NCBI GenBank assembly: GCA_017501125.1
Contig: JAFVXN010000187.1
Span: 1 to 9,627, forward strand
Origin: Clostridia bacterium
GTDB lineage: Bacteria; Bacillota; Clostridia; Christensenellales; Borkfalkiaceae
Length of the DNA: 9,627 bases
Reading direction: 5' to 3'
Shown here: positions 1 to 7,800 of the stretch, piece after piece
Position numbering within the stretch: position 1 is the first letter of the stretch
Layout of the letters: the number at the start of each line of letters is the position of its first letter
The notes under the pieces: model-generated
Told to the model about the DNA's origin: nothing
The model's database searches: none
The model's input: the letters and a program-made list of their open reading frames with translations, nothing else
Position numbers and translations under genes: made by a program

Positions 1-29
1 TATTGCAAAGTATTTTGTAGGCAGAACTT
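1..29. other. Downstream edge with no terminator
   Basis: The 29 bases after the last stop codon show no hairpin followed by a T run and no start of a further gene. The transcript may continue beyond the window. Confidence 0.5.
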
Positions 30-1385
30 TTATGCGTTCATTTTAAGACGCCTTACGTACTCCTTACAAAGTTTCATCTTATCCCGTCCGAATAACTCGT
101 CTAAGTAGGTGCAGAATCCGTCCACTTGGCTACGGATATACACGGGGTTTTGCGTCTCTAACTTTCGCAAGACCTTCTTCGATAAGATATCGTCCAAAGC
201 GTCTAACTCGTCCCCTCCGCACGCTACGTACACGGGTATATACGCCTTGATTTGTTTCATAATACGATTCCCGAACGTGATATGGAAGGTCTGGATCATA
301 TGCGCGTCCAACTTCTCCAGTCTTGCCATATTTCGGTTGGTGATCTTATACTCCTTTTGCGCCTCTTGCGCCAACGCCATAAACCTCTCCGCCGTCACAT
401 GTATCGGCTTGGTCTTGGGCGCTACGAAGGGCTCCGACTTGTTATCCAAATTCATCACCATCGCTCTATCGTACACCTTGTCCGAAATCGCAAAGGTTGA
501 GTCGTCGTTGTTCGCCGTCCCGATAAACCACATATTGTTGGGCAATTTGATTTGTCCGCCTTTGAGTTGCACGGGGTCGTTGCTCCACTCGTCCGAGATG
601 ACGTCCAGATATCGTCTGTTCGGGTTGGGCAATTCGAGCAAGGATAAGAACTCCGCAAAATAGTACTCTACCCTCGCTATGTTCATTTCGTCCAAAATCG
701 TGACGTAGATGTCCTTGCTGTAATTCGCCTCGTACATCTTTTGGAGTAGCGTCGTTTCGTTGAATCGCTTGGTGAACTCGTTGTAATACCCGACGAGGTC
801 CGTCCTTTCCTTCCACATAGGCTGTACGGGGACGACCGTCGATTTGTTGTCTAAAAATTCCCCAAAGGCGTAGGCGAGCGACGTCTTACCCGTACCCGAC
901 ATACCTTGCAAAATCATAATCTTCGTGACCGTGAGCCCTGCGATAAATCTACGGATATCGTCGATGCTATAATACAGTTTCAGTTCGCTACACGCAAAGT
1001 TCCTGAACTCCTCGCACAGCCTCTGCAACGTAATGCTCTCGTCGTAGGTCGAGCGTTGATACTTATTGCGGTTGGCGTCTATTTCGCAGAGCATATAGAA
1101 TCGGGATCTCCCCTCGTCTTCCTCGCCCTCTTCCGCCTTAGCACTAGCCTTGCCCGTCACCTGCACGCCCTCCAAAGAGACGCCCGCCACGGGAATACTA
1201 CCCCCTGCCGCGATAATGCGAGGAGGCTTATCCTCGTTGTGCATCGCCGTCAAAACCAACAAAATCACGATAACGGCAACCACCGCTATATAGATAAAAA
1301 TGGCGACAGGCGAAGAGGCTATCTTCCAAACCGTATCCCAAAACTCCGTCCCTGCACACAGGGAATTGAGCGTGTGATTATACAT
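30..1385 (-). CDS. Membrane-tethered McrB/MoxR-type AAA+ ATPase
   Basis: This 451-aa protein begins with a short segment and one hydrophobic helix (about residues 25-47). A flexible acidic linker (about 80-95) and a helical region lead to an AAA+ domain of the AAA_5 (dynein-related, McrB/MoxR) type. Walker A is GMSGTGKTS (161-169), the motif WKERTDLVGYYN (191-202) is typical of McrB-like proteins, Walker B is VTILDEMN (228-235), sensor 1 is GTANND (289-294), the likely arginine finger is R307 in YDRAM, and FGNR (371-374) may be sensor 2. All are intact, so it should hydrolyse ATP and probably work as a ring at the inner face of the membrane. No McrC nuclease or vWA partner is visible in the window. 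Its closest partner here is the inactive AAA+-like domain encoded just upstream. Substrate and process are unknown. Confidence 0.93.
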   Translation of the reverse strand: MYNHTLNSLCAGTEFWDTVWKIASSPVAIFIYIAVVAVIVILLVLTAMHNEDKPPRIIAAGGSIPVAGVSLEGVQVTGKASAKAEEGEEDEGRSRFYMLCEIDANRNKYQRSTYDESITLQRLCEEFRNFACSELKLYYSIDDIRRFIAGLTVTKIMILQGMSGTGKTSLAYAFGEFLDNKSTVVPVQPMWKERTDLVGYYNEFTKRFNETTLLQKMYEANYSKDIYVTILDEMNIARVEYYFAEFLSLLELPNPNRRYLDVISDEWSNDPVQLKGGQIKLPNNMWFIGTANNDDSTFAISDKVYDRAMVMNLDNKSEPFVAPKTKPIHVTAERFMALAQEAQKEYKITNRNMARLEKLDAHMIQTFHITFGNRIMKQIKAYIPVYVACGGDELDALDDILSKKVLRKLETQNPVYIRSQVDGFCTYLDELFGRDKMKLCKEYVRRLKMNA

Positions 1386-1391
1386 GATATT

Positions 1392-1397
1392 TCCTCC
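1392..1397 (-). promoter_or_regulatory. Ribosome binding site of the AAA+ ATPase gene
   Basis: GGAGGA lies 6 bases before the ATG, inside the 19-base gap after the fusion gene. It is the best-spaced site of the operon and fixes the start upstream of the membrane helix. Confidence 0.8.
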
Positions 1398-1404
1398 AAA
1401 CGGG

Positions 1405-4400
1405 TTATACGTTGATACCCGTGCTCTTCACCGCTTTCACGCTAGCGGATGCGTTCCCTTCCCCGAAGATGCTCTCCAGCACTTGGGTCAATTTCTCTTC
1501 CGTGGCAGGCGCGTCTTTTAAGGTCGCGACGATACCGCTGATGAGTTGCCCTGCGACGACGAGGTCAAGCGCGTCCTCTTGAGTCCCTTCCATCGCCACG
1601 TACGCAGAGGCGTATTTTTCCATGCGTTGCCACTGCTTATTCTCGATACGATAATCCTTTCTTTGGGCGACCGTTTCTTCCAACTTGTCAACGCGTTTCC
1701 ACAGTACCTCTTTGAGAGGATAATCCTCTTGCGCCTTGGCGACCGATTTTTCCAGTTGCGCATAGTCAATCGTTTTCGTATCCGCACCCGTTGTATGGGC
1801 GACCGCCGCCACGTCGTTGCCCAGCGCCGCTTCTTTTTTCTGCAATTCTTCCGCGGCTTGTCTTTGACTATCCAAGCGCAACGAAATATCCGCAACGCTC
1901 GCCATATCCAACAAATATTTCGGGACGTCCGTTTCCTTCTCCCCGTCCGCAAGCGAAAGGATAATCCAGCCCTCTTGCGTCAACGGCGTACGGCTTTCCT
2001 TGCCTGTCTCCGCTACGCTAAGGTCAACGCTTAAAGTCGGCTGATCGATATAGCGGGAAAGCGCGGACAGTTGCTTGGTTGCATTTTCCGCCGTAATCGA
2101 CGCGTACACGTACAAACGCACCTTGTTCTGGAAAGCGATTTTTCTTGCCGTCGAGTCCACTTTTTGATCCTTTTCAAAGGTGGGCGTAGCGTGCGCAGGC
2201 GCGCCGAAAAGACAAGGCTTGGTCCCGAAGAATTTGCCCAGCGCCAAATAAAGATGAGAGAGCAGGCTCTTATCTTCCGTCCTTACGATAACCAGCCTAG
2301 ACGCAGCAAAGGACGCGAGCAACCTTCTCGCACTCTCCTCGTCCACGACGAGCCCTAACCCTGAGGCGGCACTCCTTAAATCACTGACTGCCATCGCCAA
2401 AGTATATCCCTTATCAAAAGGCAGGCTAAGCAAGTCTATCTCCTCGTCCGTCTTGCGGACAGCCTCCTCCGCTTTCTCCTCTAACTGCACGACGGGACGC
2501 GCCTCGAATTCTTCCTCGAACAACGCCTCGTAAGGAATCTCCTCCGCCAAATCTTCCACGTCGTATTCCGCACGCAATCTTTTCTTTTCCTTTATCGTGT
2601 TCACCCGCTCTTTCCTCCTTGCGGCAATGTATTTTATCGTCAATATCGTCAGTAGCAATAGCGGCAATCCGTTCAGCACGCCAACGATTACGTACACGTA
2701 GATTTCCTTAGGCAACCAGCCGTATAGATGTAGATACCCGTACACCAAATCAGCACACGCCATCAAAATCAACCATACGAGCGCAAACTTGCCGTGAAAG
2801 GTAGCCTTCTTCCCTTCAACGGGTGGCTCTAACGTGTATTCCTCTTCGCATACGTTGGAGTGCGTCTGTAAGTAATCGCTGTAATTTTTCTCAAAGACGT
2901 CGGGCACCTCCTCGTCGCCTGCAATAAATTCACCTTGCAAGCAAACGTCCGTGCAAGACGCGCCCACGTACAATTGATAGCATCCGTATTCGGTAATAAA
3001 CGTGCCCCCGATGGAATCCCAAGTCGGCAATGCAAGCATATGCTTATTGAGAATAATCGTCTTTTGTTCGCCTGCGCGAAGGTGTACTTTTTCGACGTGC
3101 ATCAGTTGCTTTTTCGCCCGCAAATACGCGGAACCTTCCATCCCGACGTACACCTGCACCACCTCGTCGCACGCCACCTTGCCGACGTTCTTTACCGTGA
3201 AAGAAACCGAGTCGACGAACTGCTTATAACGAGAATATACCACGCGGGAATAGGTAAGTCCGTGCCCGAAGGGATATTTGACGGGGATATCTGCGGTATC
3301 GTAATACCTGTACCCGTAAAAACCGCCCACCTTATTGCGCCCTGCCTCTTTATAACGGCGCAACGTCTCGAAATATTCGTCCGTATCTGCGTAGCAGGTG
3401 ACCGCCAGTTTCCCCGAAGGAGATTCTTCGCCAGTCAGGATACGCAGTAGCGCCTGCGCACTATACGTGCCGTCCTGCCAAGCGATCAGGGACGCCTTGC
3501 ATGCTTCGTCAAATTTCATATCCGGATAACCGCCCGCTACCACGGTCACCACCTTCACGCCCGCCTTCGTCAGTTTTTCCACCAAAAGCGTTTGGTTGGC
3601 GGGCAATTTTGCCGTCTTATTCTTCTTTAAGCGTATGCGCAATTTTTTGTCGTAGCCGACCACCACGACGGCGACGTCCACCTTCTTTGCCAAAAGGACG
3701 GCTTCATCCAACAATTCGTCGCTTCTATCCTTGCCGATATCGTAGCCGCGGGCAAATCCGCAATAGCCAAGCGCGCCAGACTCCTTCATCCGTTCGGCAC
3801 ACTCGCAAATGCTCTCTACTCCTTTTCTACCGGAGACGCGTGCCAAGTCGCCAAAGAGCCCCACCTTCGTAGTCGAATTCAAAGGCAGGATCCCGTCGTT
3901 CTTCAAAAGCACTACGCTCTCTATCGCCGCCTTCCTCTGCAACTCCGACGTATCCGTGACCTTGGACGGTTTTGCGGCAAAATCCTGACAGGACTTGATA
4001 AAATCCAGTACGCCGTCCACCGCCTTGTCGACAGTCTCCGTCGTCAGCACTTCGCCCGTAGCAACGCCCGCCTCAATCTGCGACAAATAGACGCTGTTAA
4101 CGAGTGCGGCGTCCTTTAATTGCAAGTATCTATCGTGCGCCTCTTTTAACTGTGCGTAAGACTTACTCTCACAAAGGTCTTTGCCTTCGGTCAACCCTGC
4201 AAGCCTTTCTTCCGCCGTCTTGCAATTGTAGACGACGCGCATACCGCTCTCCAACTTTTCACGCCAGTCGGCGTTCCCCTTTGCGATGCGCTCGCTGCCC
4301 TCGTCCGCAGGCAACTTCACGGCGTAGAGTCCTTTGCGTTTTGCCTCTTCAAAAGGCGCGCGGAAAAACTCACGCACGGTGCGCGCGTCTATCGTCTCGT

Positions 4401-4833
4401 CGGAATACGCATAATCGTCCTCGGTCAAAAGCGGACTATTCTGCATCATATACAAGCCTTTCTTTCGGCCTTCTTCCACCGCGAGCGACGCGACCTTGCC
4501 CATCCAGTACGGATCCTCGGACATACCGTCGGCATAGGGGGTTAATTTGGGTTTTGCCGCAGGAATCTGCATCAGCGTCACGCCCTGTTGCTTTGCTCTG
4601 TCGACGAGCGCGGACGATACCTGCCCTATCAAATCGGGGTTCCAACAATTGATCAACGCGCTAAACGAAGGGAAGGAGCCCTGCTCGCCCATGCCGTTCA
4701 CTTTGTCCGTCGTCGCCACGGAAAAACGCACGGCGCCGCCGCCCCAATTGCGTTTCCACGAAGAGACGTCCGCAAGCAAAGACAGTTTCTGTTCAATTGT
4801 CAGTCGATTTATCAAATCCTGATTGTTCAACAT
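1405..4833 (-). CDS. GH3-like / pseudo-AAA+ membrane fusion protein
   Basis: This 1142-aa protein has GH3 architecture for residues 1-600, a membrane hairpin at about 682-704 and 711-735, and a cytosolic AAA+-like domain at about 795-1126. GH3 landmarks are LTIEQKLSLL (11-20), SEDPY (105-109), IDARTVRE (148-155), AAIESVVLLKNDGILPL (302-318), ESPSGKLAVT (470-479), YPFGHGLTYS (520-529) and a fibronectin-III-like segment. Catalytic sites look lost: the nucleophile Asp is N203, the KH pair is absent, and the acid/base segment is Lys/Arg-rich (396-409). The C-terminal domain matches the downstream ATPase but lacks Walker A, Walker B and the arginine finger. No signal peptide is visible, and the strongly basic stretch after helix 2 argues that both ends are cytosolic. 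The role is unknown; a regulatory scaffold for the ATPase is the best guess. Automatic annotation would call it a beta-glucosidase, which I doubt. Confidence 0.9.
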   Translation of the reverse strand: MLNNQDLINRLTIEQKLSLLADVSSWKRNWGGGAVRFSVATTDKVNGMGEQGSFPSFSALINCWNPDLIGQVSSALVDRAKQQGVTLMQIPAAKPKLTPYADGMSEDPYWMGKVASLAVEEGRKKGLYMMQNSPLLTEDDYAYSDETIDARTVREFFRAPFEEAKRKGLYAVKLPADEGSERIAKGNADWREKLESGMRVVYNCKTAEERLAGLTEGKDLCESKSYAQLKEAHDRYLQLKDAALVNSVYLSQIEAGVATGEVLTTETVDKAVDGVLDFIKSCQDFAAKPSKVTDTSELQRKAAIESVVLLKNDGILPLNSTTKVGLFGDLARVSGRKGVESICECAERMKESGALGYCGFARGYDIGKDRSDELLDEAVLLAKKVDVAVVVVGYDKKLRIRLKKNKTAKLPANQTLLVEKLTKAGVKVVTVVAGGYPDMKFDEACKASLIAWQDGTYSAQALLRILTGEESPSGKLAVTCYADTDEYFETLRRYKEAGRNKVGGFYGYRYYDTADIPVKYPFGHGLTYSRVVYSRYKQFVDSVSFTVKNVGKVACDEVVQVYVGMEGSAYLRAKKQLMHVEKVHLRAGEQKTIILNKHMLALPTWDSIGGTFITEYGCYQLYVGASCTDVCLQGEFIAGDEEVPDVFEKNYSDYLQTHSNVCEEEYTLEPPVEGKKATFHGKFALVWLILMACADLVYGYLHLYGWLPKEIYVYVIVGVLNGLPLLLLTILTIKYIAARRKERVNTIKEKKRLRAEYDVEDLAEEIPYEALFEEEFEARPVVQLEEKAEEAVRKTDEEIDLLSLPFDKGYTLAMAVSDLRSAASGLGLVVDEESARRLLASFAASRLVIVRTEDKSLLSHLYLALGKFFGTKPCLFGAPAHATPTFEKDQKVDSTARKIAFQNKVRLYVYASITAENATKQLSALSRYIDQPTLSVDLSVAETGKESRTPLTQEGWIILSLADGEKETDVPKYLLDMASVADISLRLDSQRQAAEELQKKEAALGNDVAAVAHTTGADTKTIDYAQLEKSVAKAQEDYPLKEVLWKRVDKLEETVAQRKDYRIENKQWQRMEKYASAYVAMEGTQEDALDLVVAGQLISGIVATLKDAPATEEKLTQVLESIFGEGNASASVKAVKSTGINV
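1456..2451 (-). other. Degenerate McrB/MoxR-like AAA+ domain (pseudo-AAA)
   Basis: Residues about 795-1126 align with residues about 114-436 of the downstream ATPase. Over 28 residues around Walker A there is no gap, yet GMSGTGKTS becomes TEDKSLLSH (Lys167 to Leu858). The Walker B Asp-Glu become Ile913-Thr914. The arginine finger R307 corresponds to about Ala981. The lid keeps YVA-G-DALD in both proteins (1078-1090 here and 386-398 there). The gaps between motifs are about 10 residues shorter here. ATP hydrolysis by this domain is not expected. Confidence 0.75.
2629..2790 (-). other. Two-helix membrane hairpin of the fusion protein
   Basis: Residues about 682-704 and 711-735 are hydrophobic and joined by a short loop with Lys and Glu. 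The stretch after helix 2 (AARRKER, then KEKKRLR) is strongly basic and so predicted cytosolic. With two helices and no signal peptide, the N-terminal GH3-like part should be cytosolic too. Confidence 0.7.
3253..3936 (-). other. GH3 C-terminal domain with charge-reversed active loop
   Basis: Residues 300-527 keep the strongest GH3_C signatures: ES-VVLLKN-ILPL at the start, LPANQ-LLVEKL in the middle, and PSGKL and YPFGHGLTYS at the end. In active members the segment just before LP-Q carries the acid/base Glu and other acidic residues. Here the equivalent residues 396-409 contain seven Lys/Arg and no acidic residue. Confidence 0.75.
3979..4833 (-). other. Degenerate GH3 N-terminal (TIM-barrel) domain
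   Basis: Residues 1-285 follow the GH3 order. The TDGP-type substrate loop reads TTDKVNG (41-47). The Arg/Glu before SEDPY are missing. The KH pair expected near residues 129-133 reads MMQNS. The nucleophile strand reads VVYNCKTAEERLAGL (200-214), where active enzymes have V-V-S-D-W-G. Asn203 is encoded by AAT at 4227-4225. The domain is a recognisable fold without its catalytic residues. Confidence 0.7.
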
Positions 4834-4840
4834 TTTTTCA

Positions 4841-4848
4841 CACCTCGT
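4841..4848 (-). promoter_or_regulatory. Ribosome binding site of the GH3-like gene
   Basis: ACGAGGTG ends 7 bases before the ATG, inside the 27-base gap after the LRR gene. It supports the chosen start. That start also fits the usual beginning of cytosolic GH3 proteins, which have LTIEQKL-type sequence near residue 11. Confidence 0.7.
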
Positions 4849-4860
4849 TCTATCTTTGCC

Positions 4861-7800
4861 TTATTCCGAACAAACGCTAATATTATAGAAATAGATCCTC
4901 GACGCGTCGCCTACGAAGGACTCGGGTACGCTACAAGTAATCGTCAGCGACTCCCCTTTCAGCAAGCGTATCCTTGCGCCAAGCGCCACCGTTGAGGCGC
5001 CCTTTTGCACGGTCACCGTCACGGCTGGCAACGGCTTGTAGCAGGAGTAGGAGAGATACAAATCTCGCTCCGCCGTAATCGTCAACGTCGACGTGAAATT
5101 CGTCCCCGACGGCGCGTAAATATAGTAGAAAGATTTCTCGAACAAATCGAAGGGATGTTCCTCGTCGTTCGCTACGGAGAGCGTCCCCGCCAAACCCGTC
5201 ACCGTCGCTTGATTGACGCTGAATCTAAAGTAGTCGCAACGGCTACATTCGCCGTCGATCAAGTCGTGCCCGTATTGGCTGACTACGACGCTCTTTTTCT
5301 CGCTACAATCGGGACAACTTTGTATCATAACGCCCGACGTCGTACAGGTGGGCGCAGGGTCGTACGTCACGATAGAGAACTCTTTGTTGGAAGCGTCTAC
5401 CTGACCGTCCGTATACTTCCACTGCTTGTCGTAATGCGCGCAGGCGTCGTAATAATACGTGCTCGTCCAAGTATCAAAACGGTAGCGGTACACGCCAGAA
5501 TTATTCCAAGATGATTGCGTCCCTTCATAGTAAATCGTAATCATTCCCCTAGTGCCTCTAAACGCACCAGATTCTATGCCACCAAGCCCCGTACTGACGA
5601 TGATTGACGTCAACGCGTGACACTCTTGGAAAACATCTTTTTTCACCGACAACGAGTCCGCCGCGGCGAATTGTACCCGTTCCAAATAATACGCGTTGGG
5701 AAAAGCGTATGTGCGAATTTCGTCCACCTTTTCCCCTATCTTCAACGTGGCGATAGCCGCGTTCGCTTTGAACGCGTATCTTGCCACCACGTACCTGTCC
5801 GCCGTAAAATCTTGGAAATCAATCGTCACCGTGTCCAATTCCTGTACGCAATCGACTATCGCGCACACCTCAGCCGAATATTTATATACGATGCCACCGA
5901 TCGTGGTACGTTCCAACGCGTCCGCCCTATCGTCGTGAATTGCCACTGCGTTGTAGGCGACCTTACCGTAGGTCGTCGAATCGCATACGAGTGGCAACGA
6001 AGAAAGATTGTACACCTCGTGCAACGCGTCGCAATCGGTGAAGGCGTCCTCGCCGATAGCCGTCAACGTCGTCGGCAAATATACCTTCTCCAACTTAACG
6101 CAGCCCGAGAACGTGGAGATAGCAATACTCGTAATCCCTTCGGGAATATCTACGCTCGTCAGCGACTGGCAGTACATGAACGCACCCACGCCTATGCTCG
6201 TCAACGAGTCCGGCAACTCCAGCGTCTTCAAATTATAACAACTATAAAATGCGGTAGCGTCAACTACGCTCAAACTGTCGCAACCGCTAACCTCCGTCAA
6301 ATTGACGTTGGCGTCGAAAGCGGCGCGTCCTATCTTATTCAATTTCGTACAATCGACGATTTTTTCCAAACCGCACCCTGCAAAGGCAAGGTCGTTCACC
6401 TCTTCCAACTTCTCGCACGAAAGTGTTCCGCCCAGCAGCGAACAGCCGTTAAAAGCGCTAACCCCCACCGTCAACAAGTCGTCGCCGAAGGTGAACTGAG
6501 ACAACCTAATACAATTGTAAAAAGCCTTTTCTTCTACGCGGACAATCCCTTCGCAGACCACCTTTTTCAGGTGCATGCACTCCGCAAAGGCGTTCGCGCC
6601 TATGCGTTTTAACGCAGACGGGAAGGACACCTCCTGCAAGAAGGCGCAATCCGTGAAAGTTTCCGCCTCCACCGTCTCGAAAGCGCGCTCTGCAAAATCT
6701 ATCTTTGCCACGGCGGATTCACTGAAAGCGTCCGCGCTAAACGTCAGTGCGGAATCTCCTTGGAAAAGGACCTCCCCCACTTCACTTCCCTTGAAAACGT
6801 ATTCCTCAAGGCGAGTCGCCTTATCCGTCAGCGACACCTTCGTCAAACCCTTGCAATCGTAGAAAAGATAGTCGGTCAGCACGTAGCCTGCCTCTTGTAC
6901 CGAATCGGGGAAGACGCACTCCGTCGCCGCACCTTTGTATTCCATCGCGTACCACTCCCCAGCCGCAAAGCCGAAGACGAGATCGTTGCTCTCCACCTTC
7001 TCAATCCTATCCTGCGTGGCAGAAGTGTATACGACTATCGCGTATTTACCCAAGCCGTCGTCGGCAAAGGGCTCGATATTGACGGCCGCGCTCAAGGTTT
7101 CTATTTCGTGTAATCGATAACAATCCTTAAAGACGTCGCTAGACACCGAAAGCGCCGATTCGGGTATAGACGCATAGCGAAGATTAATCCCTTCTGCGAA
7201 CGCTTCGTTGCCGACCGTCTGCAAGCCCGAAGGCAACGCAAGACTACGCAACGAAGTATTGCGACGGAAAGCCCCCACGCCTATCGATTTTAAGCCGCTG
7301 GGCAACCGCAATTCCTTGACTCCTACACAGCCTTCGAAGGCAAAAGCACTAATCGTCTCCAACGTACTCGCACCGAAGTTTACCTCCTCCAACTTGGCAC
7401 AGCCCGAGAAAGCGTCGTTGCCAAGCGAGTTGAGCGCCGTGAAATCAAACGAAGAAATCTTCGTCTGCGCGAAGGCATACGCACCCACTGCCGTCGCCTT
7501 GCCAGGCAAACTTATATCCGTCAACTGATAACAATCGTAAAAGGCGTAATCGCCCACCGTCATCTCGCCCATCTCACCTATCTTGACTTTGGTTAAATGG
7601 GGGTTCGACTTCACAAACTCCGCAGGTATAGCGTCCGTCGTTCCAATCTCCAATTCGCCTATATTTGCATCTGCGTCGACTAACTCGTATATCGTTTTAT
7701 CCGTCGCAAGTTCGTAGGCGGAACTGTTGTAATTCTTCAAATACAACTTGTCCACCTTCACCACTTCGGGGAAGAGAGGGCTATCCGCTTCGTACGCCAC

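Noticed and set aside
4104..4652. Plus-strand open frame of 182 codons opposite the GH3-like gene
   Set aside because: Arg/Ser/Pro-rich translation, no recognisable domain and no ribosome binding site. It mirrors the codon use of the minus-strand gene.
1405..4833. Active beta-glucosidase annotation
   Set aside because: The nucleophile, KH pair and acid/base segment expected in GH3 enzymes are all substituted, so catalytic activity should not be assumed from family membership.
1386..4860. Terminators or internal promoters in the 27- and 19-base gaps between genes
   Set aside because: The gaps contain ribosome binding sites and no hairpin with a T run or paired promoter hexamers, so one transcript is the simpler reading.
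5617..6612. Plus-strand open frame of 331 codons opposite the LRR gene
   Set aside because: It is antisense to a clear LRR coding region, lacks a convincing ribosome binding site and has an unnatural composition rich in Arg, His and Gln. It is a by-product of codon bias in the real gene.
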